DNA of 64,000 nt from NCBI GenBank assembly GCA_018222865.1, contig JAAEZM010000006.1:1-64000 (forward strand), written 5' to 3'. The notes under the pieces were generated by a model. The model was not told the origin of the DNA, did no database searches, and was given only the letters and a program-made list of their open reading frames with translations. Made by a program: the position numbers and the translations under genes. Source of the stretch: Alphaproteobacteria bacterium. GTDB taxonomy: Bacteria > Pseudomonadota > Alphaproteobacteria > Caulobacterales > Maricaulaceae. Position 1 is the first letter of the stretch, and each line of letters begins with the position of its first letter. Shown piece by piece: positions 26,294 through 34,379 of the stretch.

Positions 26294-27348
26294 TGCCAGC
26301 CGACGCGGTCAAAGACGCGCTGGGCGACGGCGTTATTCTCGCCGAGCTCATTTACATTGCGCGTATCTTCCACGAAGGGCAGAGAGGCCTCCAGAACCGG
26401 ATTATCCCATTGGGTCGTCTCGACCACCGGGTATTCATTGGTCATTTCCGCAAAGGCTCGCTGACCAAAATCGCCCAGGAAAAAGGCAATCAGTTCACGG
26501 GCTTCTTCCGGGTGCGGTGCATTCACAGCAATGCCGGCACCGGAGACATTGATATGCGTGCCGCCCATATCCTGGTTCGGGAAAATCAGACCCACAGCTT
26601 CCGCGACCGCATTATTGGCCGGGTCGTCGGAACGCGCGAGGCTGCCGTAATAGTAATTATTGACAATGGCGACATCGCATTCACCCGCCGCAATGCCTCG
26701 GATCTGGTCGGTGTCACCGCCCTGGGGGGCGCGGGCCATATTATTGTTGATCGCTTGCGCCCAGGCTTCGGCTGCCTCTTCGCCGGACCGCGCGATGAGG
26801 CCGGCCATCAAGGACTGATTGTAGACATTGCCAGAGCTGCGGATACAGATCCGACCTTCCCATTCCGGGCCGGCCAGGTCTTCGTAGTTGCTGATTTCTG
26901 ACGGGTCGACGCGATCGACCGAGTAAGCGATGACGCGGGCGCGCTTGGCCAGGCTGACCCAATGTCCCTCCGGGTGGATCAAGTGGTCAGCAATGTCCGG
27001 CAGCATGCCGCTGAAATCGGTTGGAGCGAACAAGCCGGCTTCGTCGGCGCGGTAAAGGCGTGCGGCATCAACGGTGATGAGAACATCGGCGGGGCTGCGT
27101 TCGCCATCGGCGCGCACGCGCTCGATCAACTGGTCGCCGCCAGCCTCGATGAGATTGACCTCAATCCCGGTTTCTTCAGTGAAAGCGGCGTAGATCGCAC
27201 GGTCGCTGGCATAGTGTCGCGAGGAGTAAACATTGACGATACGAGTCGTTTCTTGCGCCGTGTCGGTGGTCTCCGTGGCACTTTCAGGGGCCGGAGAGCA
27301 GGCTGCGAGGACCAGAACACCGGTCAAAATCTTGGCAAGAGCTTTCAT
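26290..27348 (-). CDS. fbpA: Ferric iron ABC transporter substrate-binding lipoprotein
   Basis: 352 aa. The N-terminus is a lipoprotein signal with lipobox LAAC (Cys17), then a Ser/Pro/Thr-rich linker. The mature fold opens with VNVYSSRHYASDRAIY, an FbpA/FutA hallmark, and has the iron-ligand tyrosines in NNYYYGSLA. It delivers Fe3+ to the permease. First gene of the operon; a Fur-like inverted repeat lies 43 bp upstream of its ATG, so iron repression is expected. Confidence 0.9.
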   Translation of the reverse strand: MKALAKILTGVLVLAACSPAPESATETTDTAQETTRIVNVYSSRHYASDRAIYAAFTEETGIEVNLIEAGGDQLIERVRADGERSPADVLITVDAARLYRADEAGLFAPTDFSGMLPDIADHLIHPEGHWVSLAKRARVIAYSVDRVDPSEISNYEDLAGPEWEGRICIRSSGNVYNQSLMAGLIARSGEEAAEAWAQAINNNMARAPQGGDTDQIRGIAAGECDVAIVNNYYYGSLARSDDPANNAVAEAVGLIFPNQDMGGTHINVSGAGIAVNAPHPEEARELIAFFLGDFGQRAFAEMTNEYPVVETTQWDNPVLEASLPFVEDTRNVNELGENNAVAQRVFDRVGWQ

Positions 27349-27390
27349 TTCTTATCCGATCTCAATTTGCTCACATGGTGAATGACATTA

Positions 27391-27407
27391 TTGCGAATGT
27401 TTCGCAA
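27391..27407. promoter_or_regulatory. Fur-like operator upstream of the iron importer
   Basis: A perfect 7-3-7 inverted repeat, TTGCGAA-TGT-TTCGCAA, sits 43-59 bp upstream of the binding-protein start and is flanked by an ATTATT/AATAAT-like extension. It resembles alphaproteobacterial Fur sites of the TGCGAAT-type. Position before an iron-uptake operon supports the call. No -35/-10 pair was assigned with confidence. Confidence 0.6.
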
Positions 27408-27487
27408 GAACTGCCTTCACTGACGGGCTGCGACAAGAGCGCGCTATGCGAATAGCGGCGATGCAGTCTGTTGAAAAGTCGGAAAAA

Positions 27488-27562
27488 TGGTGGGCGATAC
27501 TGGGATTGAACCAGTGACCCCCTCGGTGTGAACGAGGTGCTCTCCCGCTGAGCTAATCGCCC
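27488..27562 (-). tRNA. tRNA-Val (CAC)
   Basis: Full cloverleaf on the minus strand: acceptor GGGCGAT/ATCGCCC, D-stem GCTC/GAGC, anticodon stem CCTCG/CGAGG with loop TTCACAC (anticodon CAC), T-arm ACTGG-TTCAATC-CCAGT, discriminator A and an encoded CCA. 75 nt in all. Confidence 0.96.
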
Positions 27563-27660
27563 CACTTTAGCGGAAGAAGGGTTTGTATTGAGGCGCAAGT
27601 AGGGGGTCAACTACGCGTACCGGTTGAACTGCATGTGCGATTTCTTTGGGGTGCGACAAC

Positions 27661-27689
27661 TTGACACACCTTCATGGTCTCGTCATATT
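27661..27689 (+). promoter_or_regulatory. Putative sigma-70 promoter for the 72-aa protein
   Basis: TTGACA at 27661-27666, a 17-bp spacer, and CATATT at 27684-27689. The -35 is perfect and the -10 matches 4 of 6. It would give a 5' leader of about 115 nt. Confidence 0.45.
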
Positions 27690-27705
27690 CCGTCTGGGCA
27701 TATAT

Positions 27706-27793
27706 CACCCCGCGCACACTCGGGGTGCCGAACTGTTTGGGCCCTGTAATTCACAAGATTTGACGAAATGCCCGACCGAGGCATCCTCGGTCG
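27706..27793 (+). promoter_or_regulatory. Structured 5' leader with two hairpins before a strong RBS
   Basis: Hairpin 1: CACCCCG (27706-27712) with CGGGGTG (27721-27727), 8-nt loop. Hairpin 2: CGACCGAGG (27773-27781) with CCTCGGTCG (27785-27793), 3-nt loop, perfect 9 bp. Hairpin 2 ends 3 nt before a full AGGAGGT at 27797-27803. It may protect or expose the ribosome site of the 72-aa protein, or be a terminator remnant; there is no T-run. Confidence 0.5.
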
Positions 27794-27810
27794 TGTAGGA
27801 GGTTTTGTTC

Positions 27811-28029
27811 ATGAGTAACGATCTGTGTACGCCGGAAGGTGCACGTCGCCTTAAAGCCCGCATCGAAACCTATTGGGCTGAGCGTGGCTACGACGTAAGC
27901 GTCGACCTGGTTGACGCGGGTTTCATGCCGGCTATGCGTTCTGCACGCACTGATGTGCGTTCGAACCTGGTCAACGGCATGCCGACACGTCCGGCCAATG
28001 ATACGGGCCGCGAGCGTCGGACCGCATAA
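27811..28029 (+). CDS. Small conserved-looking hypothetical protein
   Basis: 72 aa, starting 7 bp after AGGAGGT; an upstream in-frame ATG at 27805 would place the start too close to that site. The N-terminal half is helical and amphipathic (EGARRLKARIETYWAERGYDV), with one Cys near the start; the C-terminal half is Arg/Asn-rich and probably unstructured. Strong ribosome site, own promoter and structured leader suggest high or controlled expression. I do not know its function. It ends 1 bp before the convergent gph gene. Confidence 0.75.
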   Translation: MSNDLCTPEGARRLKARIETYWAERGYDVSVDLVDAGFMPAMRSARTDVRSNLVNGMPTRPANDTGRERRTA

Positions 28030-28725
28030 TCAGGCTTCGCTCCGCCAGATATTGGCGAGAGCACTCGGTACATCGCCGAATTCATGAATCAGCCGGTCAG
28101 CTCCCAGTGAGCTGGCCGGCTGTTCACTATAGCCATAGCTCAATACGACTGACGCGACGCCTGCAGCCTTGGCCGCGTCCACGTCCGGCGCGCTGTCGCC
28201 GACCATTCCAAGATACCCGTTTTCCTGATCAAGCGCCGTGCGAACATGGTCCGGTGCGGGCTTCTTTGCGCTTGTTCTTTCCGGCCCAATAATGCGCTCA
28301 AAGAAATGCGTCAGGTCCAGGGCCTCAAGCAGAGCATCAGAGAGCACGGACGGCTTGTTCGTACACACTGAGAGCCGGGCACCAGCCGATTTCATCGCTT
28401 CAAGCGTCTCTCGAACCTGCGGGAAGATCCGGCTGTCGCGGGCGATATCGGCTTTATAGACTTCAATAAAATCGGCCACCTGCTCGATCGCGTCCGGCTC
28501 TGCCAGTGCACGCCCCTGTCGCGCATAGCTGCGTTCGATCAAGGCGCGGGCACCGCGACCGACCATGGCGCGCACATCCTCCGTCAGGACCGGGTCGAGC
28601 CCGCGCGGGAGAATGACGGCGTTGAGTGCACGCACCAGATCCGGTGCGGTGTCGACCAGAGTACCGTCGAGATCGAAGGCGATTGATGCTTGCGCGAAGA
28701 GGTCAGTGGGAAGGGCTTTCATCAT
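28030..28725 (-). CDS. gph: Phosphoglycolate phosphatase (HAD superfamily)
   Basis: 231 aa. HAD motif I FDLDGTLVDTA (nucleophile and acid/base Asp), motif II VCTNKP, motif III Lys in SAKKPAPDHV, motif IV MVGDSAPDVDAA. The helical cap lies between motifs I and II. It removes 2-phosphoglycolate formed by DNA-repair or oxygenase side reactions. The subfamily call rests on length and cap type; other small-molecule phosphatases are possible. Confidence 0.85.
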   Translation of the reverse strand: MMKALPTDLFAQASIAFDLDGTLVDTAPDLVRALNAVILPRGLDPVLTEDVRAMVGRGARALIERSYARQGRALAEPDAIEQVADFIEVYKADIARDSRIFPQVRETLEAMKSAGARLSVCTNKPSVLSDALLEALDLTHFFERIIGPERTSAKKPAPDHVRTALDQENGYLGMVGDSAPDVDAAKAAGVASVVLSYGYSEQPASSLGADRLIHEFGDVPSALANIWRSEA

Positions 28726-28764
28726 ATCCGGCTGTTCCTTTTCCTGCAGTGTCCCGGTGAAGTG

Positions 28765-28813
28765 CTTACACGCTCTGCTCTGATGGGCTATAGCGCTGAG
28801 TCATCTGAGTCAT
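28765..28813 (+). promoter_or_regulatory. glmU promoter region with tandem GAGTC repeat
   Basis: A candidate promoter, CTTACA (28765-28770), 17 bp, CTATAG (28788-28793), is followed by two head-to-tail copies of CTGAGTCAT (28796-28804 and 28805-28813). Each copy contains GAGTC, a CcrM-type GANTC methylation site, which would be hemimethylated after replication. Promoter match is weak; the repeat is exact. Confidence 0.35.
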
Positions 28814-28850
28814 ATCGCTCCTCATACTCCATTCGAAAAGGATAGCGCGC

Positions 28851-30209
28851 ATGCCAGCAAACCGGGCCGCCATTATTCTCGCCGCCGGGCAGGGGACACG
28901 GATGAAGTCCAAGACGGTCAAAGTGCTCCACAGCGTGGGCGGTCGCCCGATGCTGGACTGGACACATGCTTTGGCTGGCGCTGTGCACGCGGATGAGAGC
29001 GTTGTCGTCTATGGCACGCATTCTCCCTCCGTATGCAAGGCCGCCGAGAGACTTGGCGCGAAGACCGCCTTGCAAGACCCGCCTCAGGGCACCGGCCATG
29101 CTGTCCAGGCGGCCGAGCGCGCGCTTGAGGGCTTTGATGGGGATGCGGTCGTTCTGTACGCTGATACACCGCTCATTACCGCTGAAACGGTAGAGAAAGT
29201 CTTTGACGCGCTGGCCGCGGGGGCCTCGGTTGCCGTTCTCGGCTTTGAGCCTGAAGATCCGGCAGCCTATGGACGCTTGATCGCCCATCCTGATGGTACG
29301 CTTGACCGGATTGTTGAGTACAAGGACGCCAACGAGACGGAGCGCGCGGTCCGGCTGGTCAATTCCGGCGTCCTGGCTGCACCGGCGAAGCTGTTATTCG
29401 AGCTGCTCGGTGAAGTGACCAATGAGAATGCCAATGGCGAATACTATCTGACGGATGTTGTTGGATTGGCGCGGGCCCGCGGTTTGAAGGCCGTCGTGGT
29501 TCACGCGGATGCCGATGAAGTGCTTGGCGTGAATTCACGCGCCGACCTCGCGGCTGCAGAAGCCGCTTTCCAGACGCGCAAGCGACAGGAGGCGATGCTG
29601 GCCGGCGTGACACTGGTGGCGCCGGAGACGGTGTTTTTCTCCCATGACACCCAGATCGCTCGCGATGTTGTGATCGAGCCGAACGTCGTATTCGGGCCCG
29701 GTGTCCGGATCGAGGAAGATGTTACCATCAAAGCCTTCAGCCATGTCGAAGGAGCGGTAATCGCCAGTGGGGCCAGCATTGGGCCCTATGCCCGCTTACG
29801 CCCGGGCAGCGATATCGGCGCCGGTGCGAAGATCGGTAATTTCGTCGAGGTCAAAAAGGCGCAGCTGGGTGAGGGTGCGAAAGTCTCCCACCTTTCCTAT
29901 ATCGGCGATGCGCAGATCGGTGCGGACGCCAATATCGGTGCCGGCACGATCACGTGTAACTATGACGGCTATGACAAGCACCTGACCGTGATCGGGGAGG
30001 GGGCTTTCATTGGGTCAAATTCTGCCCTGGTTGCTCCGGTCACCATTGGCAAAGGCGCATTCACGGGGTCGGGCGGTGTCATCACCAAGTCTGTGCCGGA
30101 TGATGCTCTGGCGCTGGCTCGGGGTGAGCAGACAAACAAAGAGGGCTGGGCGGTCCGGTTCCGCAAAGCCAAACAGGCGCGAAAAGCCAAGGGAGAGAAA
30201 TCGAAATGA
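28851..30209 (+). CDS. glmU: Bifunctional GlcN-1-P acetyltransferase / GlcNAc-1-P uridyltransferase
   Basis: 452 aa; makes UDP-GlcNAc for peptidoglycan and lipid A. The N-terminal pyrophosphorylase has ILAAGQGTRMKS and GTGHAVQAA, with YADTPLI as the metal-binding segment. The C-terminal half is a left-handed beta-helix (from about 255: VVIEPNVVFGPGVRI, ARLRPGSDIGAGAKIGNFVEVK, ANIGAGTITCNYDG). Its stop overlaps the next ATG (ATGA). Normal full length. Confidence 0.96.
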   Translation: MPANRAAIILAAGQGTRMKSKTVKVLHSVGGRPMLDWTHALAGAVHADESVVVYGTHSPSVCKAAERLGAKTALQDPPQGTGHAVQAAERALEGFDGDAVVLYADTPLITAETVEKVFDALAAGASVAVLGFEPEDPAAYGRLIAHPDGTLDRIVEYKDANETERAVRLVNSGVLAAPAKLLFELLGEVTNENANGEYYLTDVVGLARARGLKAVVVHADADEVLGVNSRADLAAAEAAFQTRKRQEAMLAGVTLVAPETVFFSHDTQIARDVVIEPNVVFGPGVRIEEDVTIKAFSHVEGAVIASGASIGPYARLRPGSDIGAGAKIGNFVEVKKAQLGEGAKVSHLSYIGDAQIGADANIGAGTITCNYDGYDKHLTVIGEGAFIGSNSALVAPVTIGKGAFTGSGGVITKSVPDDALALARGEQTNKEGWAVRFRKAKQARKAKGEKSK

Positions 30210-31699
30210 CCATTGCTGAACGAATTTCCGATAGCTTGATCGACCGTCTCTCTGACAAGACGCTATTACAGACCGATAGCTTTGTTGACGGCGCCTGGAT
30301 GTCCGGCGAGAGGCGTTTCGACGTTTCCAATCCGGCCGATAATTCAGTCATCGCTTCTGTCGGTGATGTCGGTGAGGCTGGCGCCCATCAGGCCGTCGCC
30401 GCAGCTGCGCGTGCATTTGAAACATGGAAGAAGGTTTCTCCCTTCCAGCGCGCCGCATTGTTGATGAAATGGCACAAGCTGATCCTGGAAAACCTGGATG
30501 ACCTGGCTGCCATTCTCACCACTGAGATGGGAAAGACGCTCACAGAGGCCAAAGGCGAGATCCTTTATGGCGCCGGTTTCATTGAGTGGTCCGCAGAGGA
30601 GGGCAAGCGGATCATGGGGGAAACCCTGACGCCGCCCTTCCCGAATAGCCGGGGTTGGACCTTGCACCAGCCGATCGGTGTCGTGGCCTGTATCACTCCC
30701 TGGAACTTCCCCAATGCGATGATCACACGCAAATGTGCGCCAGCGCTGGCCGCCGGCTGTACGATGGTCATCAAGCCCGCTCCGGAAACCCCGCTTTCCG
30801 CCCTGGCTTTGGCCGAGCTCGCCAAGCGCGCCGGTATACCGGACGGCGTTTTCAATGTGGTTTGCGGTGATGCACAGAAAATCGGCCCGGTCCTGACCGG
30901 CTCCTCCGAGGTTCGCATGATCGGTTTCACCGGCTCTACGCCAGTGGGCAAGCTGTTGATGCGTCAGGCTGCAGACGGTGTGAAGCGCGTGGCTTTGGAA
31001 CTCGGCGGGAATGCGCCCTTCATCGTGATGGATGATGCTGATCTGGACGCTGCGGCTGATGGTGTTGTGGCATCGAAATTCCGCGTCTCGGGTCAGACAT
31101 GTGTGTCGGCTAACCGCATTATTGCCCAGCCCGCCATTGCCGACGCGCTGATTGAAAAGCTCAAGGAGCGCGTCGACGCGCTCAAGCCGGGCAATGGATT
31201 TGAGGCCGGAAGTGATCTTGGCCCGCTGATCCATCACGAAGCCGTTGAGCGCGTTGATGCTCTGGTTCGAAGCGCCCGCGACAGCGGCGCCAACATCATC
31301 GCCGGCGGGGCGCCCCTGGTCGATGAGCTCGGTGGGGCATTCTATGCGCCCACGCTGATTGAAGGCGGCTCTCCGGACATGGATCTCGCCTGTTTCGAGA
31401 TTTTCGGTCCGGTTGCCTCCGTCTATCGCGTCGAGAGCGAAGCGGACATCGTCAAGCTGGCGAATGACACGCCTTATGGCCTCGCGGCTTATATCTACAC
31501 GCGGGATATCAACCGTGTTCATCGCCTCTCCGAGGCTCTGGAGTACGGTATGGTGGGCGTGAATGCGCCCATGGTCGGCTCCTTCTCATCGCCATTCGGC
31601 GGGATGAAAGAAAGCGGTATCGGGCGTGAAGGTGGCAAATGGGGTGTCGAGGAATTCACCGAGCTGAAATGGGTGATCCTCGGAGGCATTGACCAATGA
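30206..31699 (+). CDS. gabD: Succinate-semialdehyde dehydrogenase (aldehyde dehydrogenase family)
   Basis: 497 aa. ALDH motifs: ITPWNFPNAMITRK, GFTGSTPVGKLL, catalytic Glu in LELGGNAPFIV and catalytic Cys in SGQTCVSANR (about residue 301), and the C-terminal PFGGMKESGIGREGG. The sequence pattern is that of NAD(P)-dependent succinate-semialdehyde dehydrogenase, which feeds 4-aminobutyrate carbon into the TCA cycle. It is coupled by ATGA overlaps to glmU before and rpiA after. Confidence 0.88.
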   Translation: MTIAERISDSLIDRLSDKTLLQTDSFVDGAWMSGERRFDVSNPADNSVIASVGDVGEAGAHQAVAAAARAFETWKKVSPFQRAALLMKWHKLILENLDDLAAILTTEMGKTLTEAKGEILYGAGFIEWSAEEGKRIMGETLTPPFPNSRGWTLHQPIGVVACITPWNFPNAMITRKCAPALAAGCTMVIKPAPETPLSALALAELAKRAGIPDGVFNVVCGDAQKIGPVLTGSSEVRMIGFTGSTPVGKLLMRQAADGVKRVALELGGNAPFIVMDDADLDAAADGVVASKFRVSGQTCVSANRIIAQPAIADALIEKLKERVDALKPGNGFEAGSDLGPLIHHEAVERVDALVRSARDSGANIIAGGAPLVDELGGAFYAPTLIEGGSPDMDLACFEIFGPVASVYRVESEADIVKLANDTPYGLAAYIYTRDINRVHRLSEALEYGMVGVNAPMVGSFSSPFGGMKESGIGREGGKWGVEEFTELKWVILGGIDQ

Positions 31700-32394
31700 G
31701 CGAGCGCCAAAAGACCCACGCCGCCGCCGCTGCCCTCGACTATATCGAGAGCGGGATGACGGTCGGACTGGGCTCAGGCTCGACCGCTGAGATTTTCGTG
31801 CGACTTCTGGCCGAACGGGTCAAGGAGGGTATGGCGATCAAGGGTGTGCCGACATCGGAGCAGACAGCCGATCTGGCCCGCGATGTCGGCGTGCCGCTCG
31901 TTGAAGTGGATCATGTTGACCATATCGCTGTGACCATCGATGGCGCTGATGAGGTGGATGGGCGTTTTCAGCTGATCAAGGGCGGCGGCGGCCGGCATTT
32001 GCGCGAGAAGATTATCGCCAAGGCCTCGGATCTGATGGTCGTTATCGTTGATGAGAGCAAGCTGGTCTCAACGCTCGGAGCCTTCCCGCTCCCTGTTGAG
32101 GTCGATCCGTTTGGCTTCTCTATCAGCGCCAAGCAGATCTATGATGCGCTGTGCAAGGCGGGATCAACGCGCCCGGATGTGCAGCTGCGCCGCAAAGGTG
32201 ACGGACTGGATCCATTCATCACGGACGGCCATAACTTCATTCTCGACTGTCATTGTGGCGCTATCCCCGACCCGGCGGAGGCAGCGCTCCGCCTGAACGC
32301 CATTCCTGGCGTCGTCGAGCACGGACTTTTCATTGATATTGCGCGCGTTGTCATTGTCGGTGAGGACGATGGCGCACGCGTTATGGAACTCTGA
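31696..32394 (+). CDS. rpiA: Ribose-5-phosphate isomerase A
   Basis: 232 aa. Phosphate loop VGLGSGSTAEIF, active-site TIDGADEVD (Asp/Glu), IKGGGGRHLREKII with catalytic Glu/Lys. It interconverts ribose-5-P and ribulose-5-P in the pentose phosphate pathway. ATGA overlap with the preceding dehydrogenase; 11 bp before the DUF2059 gene. Confidence 0.95.
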   Translation: MSERQKTHAAAAALDYIESGMTVGLGSGSTAEIFVRLLAERVKEGMAIKGVPTSEQTADLARDVGVPLVEVDHVDHIAVTIDGADEVDGRFQLIKGGGGRHLREKIIAKASDLMVVIVDESKLVSTLGAFPLPVEVDPFGFSISAKQIYDALCKAGSTRPDVQLRRKGDGLDPFITDGHNFILDCHCGAIPDPAEAALRLNAIPGVVEHGLFIDIARVVIVGEDDGARVMEL

Positions 32395-32405
32395 TAGGGG
32401 AATTC

Positions 32406-32894
32406 ATGAAACACGTAATCATCGCTGCTGTTGCGGCCCTGTCTTTCGCCGCGAGCCCGGTTTTCGCGCAAGAGGGGGATTATGAGCAGCGGCGGGCGCT
32501 GTCAGCAATACTGGCGGAAATGACGGGTGCCAGCGGCGCGATGACGCAAATCATCGGACTGATGGTGCCGGTCTTCGAAGACCAGATTCGCCTTTCCGCG
32601 CCGGAGCTGACGGAAGCCCAGGTGGATGATGTTACGGCGATCATTGCTGAGGAGTTTGAGGCGGCCATGCCTGAGTTCGATGCCTTGATCGTGGACCTCT
32701 ATGCCGAGGAGTTCACCACGGCTGAATTGCAGGCGGCGATTGATTTTTACAACACACCTGCGGGGCGCTCCATGCTGGAACGCCTCCCGGCGATTTCTGC
32801 GGCAGCAACGGCGCGCGGTGAACAGCTTGGCGTTGAAGTGGGGCAACGCGCTTTCCCGCGTATCGGGGCCTATCTTGAAACGATCGAGAAATGA
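32406..32894 (+). CDS. Secreted DUF2059 protein
   Basis: 162 aa with a signal peptide cleaved near PVFAQ. The mature part is helical and contains the DUF2059 core: DLYAEEFTTAELQAAIDFYNTPAGRSML. The function of the family is unknown. It follows rpiA by 11 bp and probably shares its transcript. Confidence 0.88.
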   Translation: MKHVIIAAVAALSFAASPVFAQEGDYEQRRALSAILAEMTGASGAMTQIIGLMVPVFEDQIRLSAPELTEAQVDDVTAIIAEEFEAAMPEFDALIVDLYAEEFTTAELQAAIDFYNTPAGRSMLERLPAISAAATARGEQLGVEVGQRAFPRIGAYLETIEK

Positions 32895-32974
32895 TCACCA
32901 GCCCTTCGTTCTGCGAGGCTGACCATTAGACAAATGCGACGTGCGATTGATACGCGGCGCGGTAAGGATCGAGA

Positions 32975-34351
32975 ATGACCCAGTTCGACTATGACCTTTT
33001 CGTTATTGGTGCCGGATCCGGCGGCGTTCGCGCATCACGCATGGCGGCGAAGCACGGTGCCGGCAAGATCGCCATCGCCGAGGAGCATCGCTATGGCGGG
33101 ACCTGCGTCATTCGTGGATGCGTCCCGAAGAAGCTCTTTGTCTATGCGAGCGAGTTCGAGAAGACGTTCAAACTGGCCGAGAGCTTTGGCTGGAGCGTGG
33201 GCGAAAGCGAATTCAGCTGGGAGAAGCTGATCGCGGCGAAAGATGCCGAGATTGACCGGTTAGAGGGCATTTATCAGCGCTTGCTCAAGAATTCCGGTGT
33301 CGAGATGATCTCTGACCGTGCTGTGATCGAAGGGCCGAATACGATCCGTCTGGTCAATGAAGACCGCACGGTCACGGCCAAGAAAATCCTGATCGCGACA
33401 GGCGGTACCCCGTTTGCGCATGAAGGCATGGTCGGTCACCGGCTCGGCATTACCTCGAACGAAGCCTTCTACCTGCCCGAACTGCCCAAGCGGGTCGTCG
33501 TCGCGGGCGGAGGCTATATCGCCTGCGAGTTTGCGCAGATCTTCAAGGGCATGGGCTCGGATGTCGTGCAGGTCTATCGTGGCGACAAGGTTCTGCGCGG
33601 CTTCGATGAAGACGTCCGCGATCACGTCCACAATGAAATCGAAGCCTCCGGCGTGCGGATCATCACGAATACGATCTTCACCAAGATCGAGGACATCGGG
33701 GATGGCGTGAAGCGCGTCCATCTCAAGAATGGTGAAGTGCTGGAAGCGGAATGCGTCATGTACGCAATCGGCCGTAATCCACACACAGTCGGGCTTGGCC
33801 TGGAAACGGCTGGCGTTGAGGTTGATGAAAAGGGCGCCATCAAGGTTGATGCCTATTCCAAAACCACAGCAGACCACATCTACGCTGTCGGCGATGTCAC
33901 CAATCGAGTGAACCTGACCCCGGTTGCGATCCGTGAAGGCGCTGCCTTCGCCCAGACCGTTTATAACGACAACCCGACCGCGTTTGATCATTCCGATATC
34001 GCTTCAGCTGTTTTCACCCAGCCGCCAGTCGGCAGCGTTGGGATGACGGAGGCAGAAGCACGGGAATCTTTCAAGGAAGTCGATATTTATAAAACGTCTT
34101 TCCGTCCGATGAAGTATTCACTCAGCGATTTTGGAAGCAGAATGCTGATGAAATTGGTCGTTGATGGGGAGACACAACGCGTTTTGGGTGTTCATATAGT
34201 CGGTCCCGATGCGCCGGAGATGATCCAGCTCGCCGGAATCGCCGTGAAGGCCGGTCTCACAAAGGACCAATATGATGCGGCATGCGCTGTGCATCCCACC
34301 AGCGCAGAGGAATTGGTGACGATGGCCGACAAGTGGGTGCCATCGGAGTAA
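32975..34351 (+). CDS. gor: Glutathione-disulfide reductase
   Basis: 458 aa. FAD motif VIGAGSGGVRAS (about 10-21), redox-active pair Cys44/Cys49 in GGTCVIRGCVPKK, NAD(P)-binding VAGGGYIACEFA, second FAD segment YAVGDVTN, and the C-terminal dimerisation HPTSAEELVTM supplying the His-Glu pair. It reduces GSSG with NADPH. The Gor branch is preferred over dihydrolipoamide or mercuric reductase because of the CVIRGC form. Confidence 0.93.
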   Translation: MTQFDYDLFVIGAGSGGVRASRMAAKHGAGKIAIAEEHRYGGTCVIRGCVPKKLFVYASEFEKTFKLAESFGWSVGESEFSWEKLIAAKDAEIDRLEGIYQRLLKNSGVEMISDRAVIEGPNTIRLVNEDRTVTAKKILIATGGTPFAHEGMVGHRLGITSNEAFYLPELPKRVVVAGGGYIACEFAQIFKGMGSDVVQVYRGDKVLRGFDEDVRDHVHNEIEASGVRIITNTIFTKIEDIGDGVKRVHLKNGEVLEAECVMYAIGRNPHTVGLGLETAGVEVDEKGAIKVDAYSKTTADHIYAVGDVTNRVNLTPVAIREGAAFAQTVYNDNPTAFDHSDIASAVFTQPPVGSVGMTEAEARESFKEVDIYKTSFRPMKYSLSDFGSRMLMKLVVDGETQRVLGVHIVGPDAPEMIQLAGIAVKAGLTKDQYDAACAVHPTSAEELVTMADKWVPSE

Positions 34352-34379
34352 GAAGGCGCGGCCCGTCCGCGAGTAAAAG

